The translations under genes and the position numbers were made by a program. From assembly GCF_016808335.1 (NCBI RefSeq), contig NC_053147.1:17284913-17348912 (forward strand): a DNA stretch of 64,000 nt, read 5' to 3'. This document shows positions 44,877 to 55,780 of this stretch, piece after piece; position 1 is the stretch's first letter; each line of letters starts with the position of its first letter. The DNA comes from Panicum virgatum (taxonomy: Eukaryota > Streptophyta > Magnoliopsida > Poales > Poaceae). Under the pieces are notes generated by a model, which was given only the letters and a program-made list of their open reading frames with translations, was not told the origin of the DNA and made no database searches.

Positions 44877-47119
44877 ATGGTGGAGGCTCGTCGTCCGGTG
44901 CAGACGGTGGCGGACGGGGGGGGGGGGGGGGTGAAGGTCAGTTCGGCTGGTCGGCATCATACGCGCTCGTCCTCATCGAACCGTGGCCGCGCGAGCTCGC
45001 GTGGTGGCCGGGGTGGCCGTGCAGCAAGGGGTGCTGGCCATCCTCAAGCTCCCGGCAACAACTACATCGACGTCGATGAAGAAGAAGGATATGAAGAGGA
45101 GGTCGAGGACTTAGGCAGCTCCGGCGGCCCTCCGGTGAGCTATGACACTAGAGCGAATTGGAATGATCTGAATAATGGTTATTTGTTGCAATTGTGCTTA
45201 GAGCAAGTGCAAGCAGGCCATTACAATGGAAACCAAATGAGTGGTGATGGGTACAAGGCTATATCCTATGGTTTTTATGCCAAAACTAGAAAGAAGCATG
45301 GCCATGGGCAGCTAAAGAATCAAATTGGCATACTTGAGAGCACTTACTCTTTTTGGTGCTACTTACAAGCACACACTGGTTTAGGGAGGAAGCCTGATGG
45401 AACCATTGATGCTGATTCAGAATTCTGGCGTACACACATAGAGGTATATTCCATACTTGTCTTAGTACTTGAATTTCCACCAAAAAGATGAACCCCTGCC
45501 TGATAGTTTTAATTAAAGTTTATGTCATGAACCCTATGCTTATGTTGATGTGTTAAGACTTGTGACTTTCCTTGAGTAAATTCTGAAAATGTCTCGTTTC
45601 TGTTTGTTGCTGTATATTGTATTTTTGTTTTGACAATTATATTTGCTACACTATGCATTCAGGTGGTCAAGAATATATTTCCATACATTTTTTCTTACTT
45701 TGCCTTGTTATTTAGCTTTGTTAAAAAATTGAAATTATGGTAATACTGTAACTATAACTTAGCTGTATGTGTATATGCCTTGTTTATAGATTAGGTACAG
45801 ATACATGACCTGACATTTCAGGAGAAAGTTGCTTCTGCATTGCAAGTAATGGTGCTCAGAATAATGAGCTAACTGTAACTTAACTTGAAGATGAATGCTA
45901 CTTCCTGAAATTGTATTTTGCCATGGAAGAGTCTGTCATAAGTTCTAGGATGACTTTTATCTGGAAAATATATAGCTGGCAACCACGTGCTTACATGCTT
46001 ATCCATTTAGCTGAAAAAGTTTGGATATTCTGTCAGGTTCATGTCACTAGCATGGTTCTTTCCTGCAAGGAAACTTTATTATGACTGCACATAACACTTG
46101 AATTTATTTGCAAACCTAGATCCTGGATCAATTCTGACTCAAATAGACATAAATATTTATGTGTGTTGTTCAAATGAGCAATAGACAGCAATGGTGCTTT
46201 AATTCTGCATTAATAACCTGGAAGGAACAGCTAGCTAGCTACTAGGTCCACGGTCTTTAATTCTGCATTAGTAACAGCTAGCTAGTTACTGAGAAAAGAG
46301 AGCCGGTAGGTCAATCATCCAGTTACACTCTTGTTGGTTTAATTTGCTTTCAGCATCTGCATGTATTTTTTTCAGAACAATGGTTAGCTGCCACTGAAGG
46401 AAAAACTTGCTATAATATGTCCTTCTATAATTTATCATGTTCATGTTTTGTGTTCATGTTTTCTAATAATCATGCTATTCTGTAAACTTGCTAAGCATTT
46501 TGTCTTAGTACTTTCATACATATTTGATTGACAATGCCTTATTTGAACCAAACTAACTTATCTGTGCATGTGCATTTGTACAGAACAAACCATATTTGAA
46601 GAAGTTGAGATGGGGTCCTCCAGGAAACTTGGATCTGCTAGAACAAATGTTCAGTTCTAGTACCATTGATGGAGGTGGTGCCTTTGTGCCTGGAGATGAT
46701 TATGGTGCTGCCCAAGAAGGTGCTGAGGATGCATGGCCCAAAGAAGCAGAAGAAGAGGACTTTCAGGAAACACCAAGAAGTCTATTGAGAGTACTACCAG
46801 CACTGGTGAAAGTCCAGTCAAGAAGAGCAAAAGCCCAATGGTTCGTTATGTGAGGGACTTGTCCATTACCTTCAAGCAGACCGTGCAAATCAACAGTCAG
46901 GAAATGAAGAAACGAGCTAGTGACAAGGAGGCTTTTTCAGTGAGGAGGTGTCAGCAATTGGCTTTTGAGTGCGGTGTTGAGCAAACAAGTGAGGCTGTCT
47001 TTGCAATGGCCAAGATGTTCCAAGACCCCTTCCAAAGGGAGTTCTTTTGTGGCAACTTGACACCTGAGCTTAGGCTTAGTTACTTCAAGAAATGGTGCAG
47101 GGAACAGTGTTTGGAGTAG
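44877..47119 (+). pseudogene. Harbinger ORF1, Myb/SANT-like DNA-binding protein, probably frameshifted
   Basis: Exon 1 (44877-45443) ends at a GT donor after THIE. Exon 2 (46584-47119) follows an AG acceptor and keeps frame (NKPYLKKLRWG). The Myb/SANT-like domain lies in exon 1: WNDLNNGYLLQLCLEQV, WRTH-type end, and KNQIGILESTYSFW. Exon 2 changes frame near 46760-46770, where EEEDF should continue into GNTKKSIEST; the remainder (FECGVEQTSEAVFAMAKMF to the stop at 47119) is open. The start is uncertain because a run of 16 G (44916-44931) sits in the N-terminal coding part. In this family ORF1 binds the element ends and brings the transposase to the nucleus (family knowledge). Confidence 0.75.
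44916..44931 (+). repeat. Poly-G run (16 G) in Harbinger ORF1
   Basis: A homopolymer within the Gly-rich N-terminal coding part. Its length decides which upstream ATG is in frame and it is prone to sequencing error. Confidence 0.9.
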
Positions 47120-47380
47120 TTAGGATGGTACAATGAACCTATTATGCGTGTCATGTGTTGGACAACTATATGTTTGTGCTGTCTGTGATGTGTTGGACCT
47201 TTTATTTGTGTTCATGTGCTGAATCTTCTAATATTATGCTAGCTATCTTACTGTTCTGACAATTCATATGACTCTGTGTGATGTTAATATTATTTTCATC
47301 TTGTATGTGTGTGTTTCTCCATTGGTACAAGTTCTGACTTTTTCCTATTTGTGTTTAATCAGGATGAGTCCAATGAACAA

Positions 47381-48693
47381 ATGCATGTTGAAGAAACTGA
47401 CGGAGGAAGCACATCATCAAGCGAGGATGAGGTTATCTCCATGTGCCGCAAGAATTTGAAGATGGCTACAGATTTTGTTGTGCAACTGGTCCCTATCTTG
47501 GGCATGTACTCTGATAACCACTTTGTCAAACTACCACCTAGATCACTATTTGCCCCAGAAAGTGGTTTGCAATGGGTTCAGAGGACTTTAACCCGAGATA
47601 GTTCTTGCTACAAGATGTTTAGAGTTGAGAGACCATTATTTAATAGGCTGCATAATACTTTGGTGGAGTCATATAGTTTACAGTCAACAACAAAAATGTC
47701 ATCTGTAGAGGCTCTGGCTATGTTTTTATGGGTTCTTGGAGCACCACAGTCAGTTAGACAAGCAGAGGGCCGTCTTATTAGATCTTTGGAGACAACAAGT
47801 TGGACATTTGATGCAGTTCTGACTTGTGTCCTTAGATTAGCACCTGACATAATTAAACCAAAGGATTCGGAATTTTCTGAGGTGCATCCTAACCTAGAAA
47901 ATCCAGATTTTCGGCCACATTTCAACAACTGCATAGGAGCAATAGATGGGACTCATGTCAAGGTTGTGGTGCCAAAGAGCAAGAGGATTCAATACTTGAA
48001 CAGGCACAACGAAACCTCACAAAATGTGCTTGCAGTTTGTGATTTCGACATGAGATTTACCTTTGTGCTGTCGGGATGGCCTGGTTCAGCACATGACATG
48101 AGAGTGTTCAAAGATGCAATGACAACTCATGTTCACAAATTTCTACATCCACCACCAGGTAAACAAATGCAAATGTCTTACAACTCTTTCTATCATTTCC
48201 ATAATTGAACTATATGTCTCATTGTGTACCTGAATATGTAGGAAAGTATTATGTGGTTGATGCGGGGTACCCAAACCGCAAGGGCTACCTTTCACCATAC
48301 AGATGTACGAGGTACCATGTGGAGCAATGGCAAAACGGTCCTCTGCCTCAAGGTATGAAAGAAACCTTTAACCATGCTCATTCAAGAGTTAGGAATGTCA
48401 TAGAGAGGTCTTTTGGAGTATTGAAGATGAAATGGAGGATTTTATTGAAGATGGCAAAATTTCCAGAAAAGAAGCAAACTAGAATACTTGTTGCTTGCAT
48501 GACTCTTTATAATTTCATTTGGGAGAGCAGAATTGCGGATAGGGAGTTTGCTAAATGTGATGCTGATGCAAATTACAACCCAATGCCAACACAACATGAA
48601 TCGGAATGGCCGGAAGATGAACCTCTTGTTGAAGATAGCAACATGAATGAGTTTCGTGATGAGTTGGCATATAATTTGCTTCATGGCTTGTAA
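47381..48693 (+). CDS. Harbinger DDE transposase (two exons)
   Basis: Exon 1 is 47381-48158, ending at GT in CCACCAG|GTAAAC. Exon 2 is 48242-48693, after TATGTAG. Together they give 409 residues in one frame. The DDE_Tnp_4-type catalytic core is complete: first Asp in CIGAIDGTHVKV, second Asp in YYVVDAGYPN, Glu in NVIERSFGVLKMKW. A helical N-terminal region (VEALAMFLWVLGAPQSVRQAEGR) matches Harbinger nucleases, and the C-terminus is acidic. An AG acceptor at 47361-47362 suggests a 5' non-coding or short coding exon upstream, so the start may lie further left. The enzyme would cut and join element ends at 3-bp AT-rich targets. No stop or frameshift was seen. Confidence 0.9.
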
Positions 48694-49209
48694 TATTATT
48701 TACATTCATTTCATGAAGGACTTGTATGTTTGTGTGAGAACATTACTTGTATGTTCCGAGTGAGACATGTGTATGGACAAATTTAATTTTTGTGATTAAA
48801 TAATATGTATACACATGCTCGATTAATATATACACGTGTGAAGTATATATGCATGGAAATGTACAGGGAAGGCAAGGCACAGGACAGCACAGCAGCATGG
48901 CGCACAGCACCGCAGGCGTACAGCACAACAGCAGCCACACAGGATCTGGCAGGAAGAGAAGTTAGTTGGATCCAAATAATTGGGAAGGAAAAATAGCTCA
49001 AAATAGCCCTTGGATCCAAACATATCAACAACTATTTTATTGGAGGGCTATTTGCTTGGGCTAAATAGCTCTAGCCCTTGGATCCAAACACGGCCATAGA
49101 TATCTACTTTCCTTGACGGTTCCATAGTGCTATTTTGCTTAAACATTTGCATTGCATGCATGAGAGATGACCATGTTTGGAAAATGGCTAACTCGAGATT
49201 CAAATGAGT

Positions 49210-49760
49210 GCTAACACGCTGAGGCGGACGATCCGCTATCCTCTGAAAATTTGGACATAAACTTGGTGTTTCTGGTGGGCGTCAAAACTTGACGGGAGGA
49301 CGGTCCGCCCAGGGGAGCAAACAATCTGCAACCTAATAGAAACTGCAAGAGCCACGAATTCGGACAGTGGCGGTCACAGATTGGTTCGGTGGTGGAGTTC
49401 GTGGGAGGACCGATTTAGTCGGTCAGCCTCTGGTATCCAAACTGGTTAAAATGGCGGACGGTCCGCCAGCTAATTCAAAGTTTTATCTAGAAACTTTGTT
49501 GGTTCTAATGGTGTTGCAAATATGAACGGAGGACGATATGCTACTGGAGTACGGATGGTCTGCTGGCTAACTTTTGAAACCAAACAGAACTTGGGATGTT
49601 CTGTGTGCTCGGGTCTTTATACTGCGGACGGTCCTCCCTCTGTGAAGAGGACGGTCCATCAGGGCTATAACGATCTATTCTGACACACACTTAATGCATT
49701 TCTAGCCGTTGGCTTTGAACCTCGGACGGTCCGGTTCTTGAGAGGGGACAGTCCGCGAAT
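49210..49760. repeat. Palindrome array in the solo Sirevirus-type LTR
   Basis: GCGGACGATCCGC, GAGGACGGTCCGC, GGCGGACGGTCCGCC, CTCGGACGGTCCGG, GGACAGTCCGCG and degraded copies lie in ~550 bp. The same positions are largely preserved at 55336-55735. Confidence 0.8.
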
Positions 49761-49892
49761 GATCTGTTTTTACGGGGTTAGAATGTAATGGTTAATTTTT
49801 GAGGGGGTGGCTATATATACCTCATGCTCGGCCATGGGCCAGTGCTCTTGGCCCATTCGAAAGCTTCCTTGACATATTTGAGCAAGCTTCGT

Positions 49893-52283
49893 TGTAGCAA
49901 AACCGGCCAAATTATACCGGCTTAAGTGCACTGATCCTCATCTTAATCTTAATCTGATACATGATGCACTTAAAACGGCATAACCCGGCAGCCTCTCGAG
50001 TCAAGCCGGATTAAACTACTGTAATCAAGGATCGAAAAACACTGAAAGTCTCACATGAAGACAAGCACAGATGGTTACAAGCGGACAAAAGTTTCTCAAA
50101 TTTAAATTACAATGCAGAGCTTTACAAAATAAGTTTAAATAAAATCTTTAGAGTTCAACATGCAATCAAATTTATATAAAAGCTCAATTTAAAAACCAGG
50201 ATAACTACGAAGATGTGAGGAAGTCACATCGAGCCCACCGATGTAAATCCTGGTTAGCTCCAACCAGCGGTAGCTACCTAAAAATATGATACAACAAACC
50301 CTAATTATAATAATACTCAGCAAGACTTACCTAACTAGTGGTATACACCTAGTTGACTCCTAGACATGCAAAGTTTTTTAGCTTTGGAGTTTATTTTGGT
50401 GGAAAGGCTATTAATAGTGGATCCTTACTTTCAATATTTTAGCTCAGGTTTAGTATGAACCAACTAGGTTTGCTTGAATATTTAGAGCAAACATGGTAGA
50501 TCAAAGTAATCCTTCAGTAATATCACAATCGAATCATCTTCATTCCATTCTCATTCCAATTCCTTACTATGATGTGACACAATGACCAAGGCTCTCATAT
50601 CCGCTAGTCACAGCGAATCGATACGATTTTACCTTGCAAGGTGGACCTAACACACACGACACGTGCAAACCACGCTGGGCCACACATATCAACTGTTCCC
50701 ATCATCACCCCGGCGTCTGAACCACGCATGCCAAAACCCAGGTGAAGAGCCCCTCACGACGAACTCTCAGAGAACCCGAAGGCGACATATAATCCAACAC
50801 CCGCCATCATACCACTCCCAGAGTAGCGGGTCGCAGTTCAAAGTATCGTTGCAAATCAGGTAATTAGCTTATCGGTTTCGACTACCTCCTACTCCCTGCA
50901 TGTGGTTAGTACTGTTCACTCCTCGATCAACGATGCCAACAACGGTACGGCCCTCACTCGGCATAAGCGGAGGCATATTTTCCATCCATTTCACACCTTT
51001 AACCCAACTCATCTCCACCCGGTCTCCATTTTTCTTTCCTCAATATCTCATTCTCCAGCAACTTGCCATAAGTAACAAGGATCTATATCGCGCAAGTGAC
51101 AGGAAATCACTCAACTTCTACCCCGTCCCTATTTATCAAAGCATTTCTAACGACACACGTATACTAGTAAAGACTCATAGTTACCTAGGGAGAAACATGA
51201 ATACTATAATTTCATACAACTCCTAGAAATGTAAATGCACAAATACTTAAATAAATATAGAATACTGAAATTAAGGGTTATACTCCGGGGTTTGCCTGGG
51301 GTAACACTAAGTCAGTGTTAGTACTAACAAGGCCTTAGACCCTTCCGACCTTGGGCGGGTCCTTAGATTGCTCCAGCTGGTCCTCTTTTTGCTCAACCAC
51401 GATCTGGTATCCCATGTCTTCAACTATGTAATCGACATGAATGCATATGAAATGCTGAGTAATGCAATGCAAATGTTAGGGCAGCAGTGCAATGATAAGA
51501 TGCATAACTGCTCATGATGCAAAGCAATGCAATTAAAACAATACACAAGACTGGGAAACATTTACTGAAGGTGCACAACAAACAAGTCCCAAGGAGCATA
51601 GGTTGGTTTTGAGAGTACAACTGCAGACTCTGGGTTCAAGATACGGAATGTCCGAACACAAATTTCCGGAGTATCCGGACACATATCCGAAGTATCCAGG
51701 TTGGCGACAATCGGAGGTCTGAAACGTATGTCCGGACTGGCCCATCTCTGATCAAGGATAGTTCATCAATTACCACCACTTCCCCAGCCAGCTCTGCAAT
51801 TTGTTTCATAGCTTCTTCGGTTCTAATAGAAAAATGAATGTTGTATATCTTCATCCACCCAGTCTGAAGATAAGAAGAAGCATTTGCCTCCAAACTTGAT
51901 TTAGACACCTTGGAAGTGCAGAGCCAGCTTGATTCCATTTGATTTAGAGAAGGTCTCCAATATTTCTTTATTGGGAAAAACCACCAGATAATCAGAGTCG
52001 TCGGCGACCTGCTTGACTTATGTCAATTTAGACTCGCAAAAGCTCAAACTTTCGCACTGCAACTTGAATTTCGGCCAAATTGAAAGTTGTAGAGGAAGAA
52101 AAGATAAAGATCTACCACTTTGATGCTGGGCAAAAATTGATTTGAGTTCTAGAATTGGCAGAAAAACAAGGATTAGAGCTCAGCTAACATGAAATGCAAC
52201 TAACCATGAGTGATTAACACTAATGACAGAGCTCATACTATGATTAGCGAATAATGCACGAGATTAACACATGGGGTGTTACA
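49893..52283 (-). mobile_element. Solo Gypsy LTR inserted in the Sirevirus-type LTR
   Basis: On the minus strand it starts TGTAACACCCCATGTG (52283) and shares blocks with 59746-62025 (for example CACTAAGTCAGTGTTA, GACCCTTCCGACCTTGGG, TCGAGCCCACCGATG). The left end TGTAGCAAAACC is less conserved. A 5-bp duplication was not recognised. It contains decayed CGGA-N3-TCCG palindromes (CCGGAGTATCCGG near 51666). No internal coding region. Confidence 0.75.
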
Positions 52284-52920
52284 CTCCTCTCTCTCTGCTT
52301 AGAGATCGCATCCTTATGAGTGTGAGAGCATCTTATTGCATTGCATCAAGATTTTGAGCTTGGTGGCACTAGAGAATCTTCAAGCAAGCGTTTCGACTTG
52401 TTTCTCTTGGAGTTGCCGCTCACTAGACGGCTTGAAGAAGGTAATTTTGTGGAGCCCTTCAAGAAGATTGTGGAGGTGCCCCGAAATTGGTTGTGAGAGG
52501 TTCTTGTACTCACCTCACCGGGGTGGTAAAGGGCAACTATAGTGGAATCGAGGTGTGAAGCGATTCGTTGATTCAAGCTAGCTCAAGATCAAGAGGAGTC
52601 TTGATAGAGGAGCGGTTGATTCTTTGAATCCATCTCAACGTGGATTAGGGATGGTCGGCAAATCATCGACACCACAAGAAAAATTTCTTGTGTCAAACTC
52701 GGTTACCTCTTTGCTCATTTAATTCTGTAATTTAATTTGAGATATTTACTTTCCTAGAGTTTAAATTGCTGCTTGTCACCATAGGTTGCAAACCCTCACC
52801 AGTTATAGGCCTAGTTAGACATAGGTGCTCTCTTGTGTTATTAATCAAAATTTTTAGTATTTGTGATTTTAATTAAAACCATCTATTCACCCTCCGCGAG
52901 TCGGTATCCTAGATCCTACA

Positions 52921-53114
52921 TTCGGTCCAGCGGACACAAAGGCCTCAGGCTCAAACAACAGCTGCTAGAGGTCTCAGCTGCCAATCGGTGCGCGCGTCGC
53001 TGTTAGTGTCGACATGATTTCACTCGCCATCTTCATCCTAGTAGCAGCGCTCCACACAACGAATGTGTGTGTCAACTATCGAGAATAGCATAGCCTCCTA
53101 AATCATCTTGTTTA
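52921..53114. other. Unassigned sequence after the solo LTR
   Basis: Unique-looking DNA between the LTR end and a MITE. It may be the original sequence upstream of the RPS17 promoter copy. No gene was seen. Confidence 0.35.
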
Positions 53115-53489
53115 GAGCATGTTCAATAATAGAGCCATTTATTGTCCTTTAAATTTATAAGAGATATCTATAAAATGATTCATACAATAAGTTATCTCTT
53201 ACTTTATCTCTTTCAATAGGTCCATGATCACTTTCTCTTTCTTTCATTCTCCCCTCTTACTTTATCTCTTTCAATGGGTCCATAATAACTTTCTCTTTCT
53301 TTCCTTCTCCTCTTCATTTACTCTCACTGTCTAGGAACGCGTGAAGAGCCAGACTCTTACATAAGAGTCTCTTCTTTAACTTTTTGTGAAGAGCCGGACT
53401 CTTACACAAGAGCCTTTTCTCCAACTTTTTGATTTTCTCTCTACCTTGTAAGCAAATAAAGGGCTATAAACCTACTGTTGTACTTGCTC
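53115..53489. mobile_element. Tourist-like MITE, TSD TTA
   Basis: Ends GAGCATGTTCAATAATAGAG and CTACTGTTGTACTTGCTC are inverted and imperfect. TTA lies at 53112-53114 and 53490-53492. Inside is a repeated TCTTTCAATRGGTCCATRAT block. Non-coding. Confidence 0.8.
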
Positions 53490-54459
53490 TTAGCGAGTAG
53501 AGCCCCAATGCGCCATGTTATGAGTGTACTAGATGTGTGTGGAGATAGAACCCCGGTGCCCAAAGCCAAAAAAAACAATATCATCAGCTCTCTTGATTTT
53601 CTGCCACGATGGAAACAAAACATCCTTCAAATCTTTTAAACCGTCTGCAGTTCAATTTGAATTTTCAAAATCCTCACCCGCCCCTACAGATAAATTTTTT
53701 AATTCTAAAATTTTGTTTAAATGAAAACAAAAGGCGAAACATATAAAAGTAATAATTTTACCCTACGCTTATTGTGACAAGCAGGAAATACTATGCAACT
53801 GTGCTGAACACAAGCAGACCACGAACACAAGCAGCGCATCCTTCGCTAGAAGAAAGCATTATCATGTAATTCAGATACACTGCTGATTCCAAAAGACAAT
53901 TAACAGCATCTGAACAAGCAACGAGACATACAATGGGTAGCAGAGAAGTGTTCAATGATGATTCTTCTGGGTGGTTGCTTTAATCGTTTCCTCAGTGACC
54001 ATTCTCAGTTGAAGCAGCAATGGGCAAAATATGTAACAATACGACGGTGGGTCCAATAGCCGACTGTATGTATCGTAAGATTGGACTCCATAGACTGAAA
54101 TCTGGACGCTAAACATGCATTTCTTATATCCAAGACTAATTACTAACGAGTGGATGTACAAGCAACTTCAATACAGTAACCCGCGCATTTCACAAAGCAT
54201 TCAATCTGACGAACAAACAGCATAAAAAAGAAGCAATCTCATCGTAACTTATAAATCGCATTTGATTCCATTCGCGCGAGAATATAGATCTTGTCCATCA
54301 CACGCAGATAAAAACAGTGCAGAATTTATAGCAAAACAGATAGGTTCAAGACTCAATCGCCACAAAGCAACCACTGACCTAAAATAAGTTTGACATAGTA
54401 GCACAATAACAACGATAAGTGAAGCGATCAAGATCCAACCACTGCAACCGGCTAGAAGC
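53490..54459 (-). other. 3' flank and presumed 3' UTR of RPS17
   Basis: AT-rich. No other gene is recognisable. The part next to 54460 is probably transcribed as 3' UTR. Confidence 0.4.
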
Positions 54460-54888
54460 CTAGACGCGGTCGCGGCGGGGGCCACCGTACTGCGGGCGAC
54501 CGTAGGTAGGGGCGCTGGAGACCTCAGCTTGGCGCTCGACGCCCGGGAGGTCGGCCATGCCGAGGGAAGCGAGCATCTCCATGGTCTCCTTGTCGACGCG
54601 GATCTCCTCCACCTCGAGCGCCGACTTCTCCGGGACGAAGTCCATGCGGCGCTCGCGCTCCTCCTCCTGGAGCTTGAGCGAGATGCCGCGGACGGGGCCG
54701 CGCTGGATGCGGCGCATCAGGTGGGTGGTGAAGCCGGCCACCTTGTTGCGGAGGCGCTTCGAGGGCAGGATCGAGACCTCCTCCAGCACCTTCTTGTTGG
54801 TGTGAAAGTCGAGGGTCATGCGGGAGTAGTACTTCTCGATCACCTGCCTGGAGGTCTTCTTCACGGTCTTGGTGCGGACGCGACCCAT
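54460..54888 (-). CDS. RPS17: 40S ribosomal protein S17 (eS17)
   Basis: A single-exon frame of 142 codons, ATG at 54888 and TAG at 54460. It begins [20 protein letters not shown] and contains the conserved [45 protein letters not shown] and [12 protein letters not shown] blocks of eS17. The length agrees with plant homologues (about 140 residues). It is a structural component of the small ribosomal subunit. The C-terminal tail ([14 protein letters not shown]) is the variable plant extension. It is fully intact. The upstream region carries elements usual for ribosomal protein genes, and a copy of that promoter without the gene sits ~11 kb to the left. Confidence 0.97.
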   Translation of the reverse strand: MGRVRTKTVKKTSRQVIEKYYSRMTLDFHTNKKVLEEVSILPSKRLRNKVAGFTTHLMRRIQRGPVRGISLKLQEEERERRMDFVPEKSALEVEEIRVDKETMEMLASLGMADLPGVERQAEVSSAPTYGRPQYGGPRRDRV

Positions 54889-55007
54889 GGCTCTCTCCCC
54901 TTCTTCTCCGGCGACGGCTGCTGCTGGGCGGCGGGTGGTGCAGGCGGCGGCGGCGGTGGCGGGACGAGGACCAGAACAAGGGTTTCGCGGAGGAGAGAGA
55001 CGAGAGG

Positions 55008-55135
55008 AACTTATAAAGTGGAGGCGGCAGTCTGGGAGCTAGGGTTTCGCGGTGGGAGGAGATCTGAGCCGCTCGTTCGAGATGGGCGGGTGATATTGAT
55101 TGGGCTGGTACTGGGCCTTGCCTCTCTAGGCCGAT
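55008..55135 (-). promoter_or_regulatory. RPS17 promoter: TATA, telo-box, site II
   Basis: On the minus strand, a TATA-like CTTTATAAG lies at about 55010-55019, ~125 bp from the ATG. A telo-box AAACCCTA lies at about 55040-55047. Site II motifs (complements of TGGGCT and TGGGCC) lie at about 55101-55117. Telo-box plus site II is the well-known signature of plant translation-machinery promoters. Confidence 0.75.
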
Positions 55136-55138
55136 TCG

Positions 55139-55780
55139 TGTTCAGAAATCTTCGGCTATTTTGTAAAAAGATCCTACACATACTCTAAATTCATCTACAT
55201 TTACACGATATAGGTATCTACTTTGCTTGACGTTCCATAGTGTTATTTTGCTCAAACATTTGCATTGCATGCATGAGAGATGACCACGTTTGAAAAATGG
55301 CTAACTCGAAATTCAAATGAGTGCTGACACGCTGAGGCGGATGGTCCGCCATATTCTAAAAGTTTGGATAGAAACTAGTGTTTCTGGTGGGCGTCAAAGC
55401 TTGAAAGGAGGACGGTCCGTCCAGGGGAGCGGATAGTCCGCGACCTAATAGTTGTAAGAGCCACCGATTCATTCGGTGGCAGTCACAGATCGGTTCGGTG
55501 GTGGATTCATTCGGGGGCAGTCACAGATCGGTTCGGTGGTGGAGTTCGTGAGAGGACTGATTTAGTCGGTCACCCTTTGGTATCCGAACTGGTTAAAATG
55601 GCGGACGGTCTGGCACAATGCGGACGGTCCGCCAGCTAATTCAGTTATTATCCAGAAATGTTGTTGGTTCTAGTGGTGCTGCAAAGATGAATGGAGGACG
55701 ATCCGCCACTGGGTACGAACGGTCCGCCGGCTAACTTTTGAAACCAGATATAACTTTGGATGTTCTGTGTACTCGGGATG
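55139..55780 (+). mobile_element. Truncated Sirevirus-type LTR fragment next to RPS17
   Basis: It matches 43941-44006 plus 49096-49625 (TGCATTGCATGCATGAGAG, GTTTCTGGTGGGCGTCAAA, GGTTCGGTGGTGGAGTTCGT). It keeps several CGGA-N3-TCCG palindromes (GCGGATGGTCCGC, GCGGATAGTCCGC, GCGGACGGTCCGC). It lacks the Harbinger insertion and so shows the empty site near 55208. It loses similarity at about 55780, and retrotransposon-like sequence continues to about 56080. Confidence 0.8.

Larger units (their letters stand above)
44007..49095 (+). mobile_element. PIF/Harbinger transposon, 5.1 kb, two genes
   Basis: Terminal inverted repeats: GGGCATGTTTGGATCC with AAGGGCTAGAGCTATTT at the left, and AAATAGCTCTAGCCCTTGG with ATCCAAACACGGCC at the right. 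It carries a Myb/SANT-like ORF1 and a DDE transposase, the two-gene plan of Harbinger elements. The sister sequence at 55200 gives the empty site; compared with it the right flank is ATA and the left flank has lost about six bases, so the expected ATA duplication is visible on one side only. The transposase looks complete; ORF1 has a probable frameshift. Confidence 0.9.
43941..52920 (+). mobile_element. Solo Sirevirus-type LTR with two later insertions
   Basis: LTR parts are 43941-44006, 49096-49892 and 52284-52920 (~1.5 kb in all), ending CTAGATCCTACA like the nested Sirevirus LTR read on its sense strand. Shared landmarks: TGCATGCATGAG, a palindrome array, CTATATATACCTCATGCTCGGCC, GCATTGCATCAAGA, CTCACCTCACCGG and ATTAGGGATGGTCGGC. 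No PBS or internal sequence follows. The likely start is TG at 43941. The preceding ATTCG and the following TTCGG overlap by four bases but are not a clean duplication. The segment to 49625 also exists at 55139-55780. Confidence 0.75.

Noticed and set aside
44152..44960. 204- and 127-codon frames at the left end of the Harbinger element
   Set aside because: GC-rich untranslated part of the element; the Myb/SANT-like frame begins downstream and no domain is present here.
49893..52283. A 5-bp target duplication for this solo LTR
   Set aside because: The flanking pentamers (TTCGT and CTCCT) do not match, so no duplication is claimed.
54529..55188. 219-codon plus-strand frame opposite RPS17
   Set aside because: Antisense to the ribosomal protein gene and its promoter; no domain.
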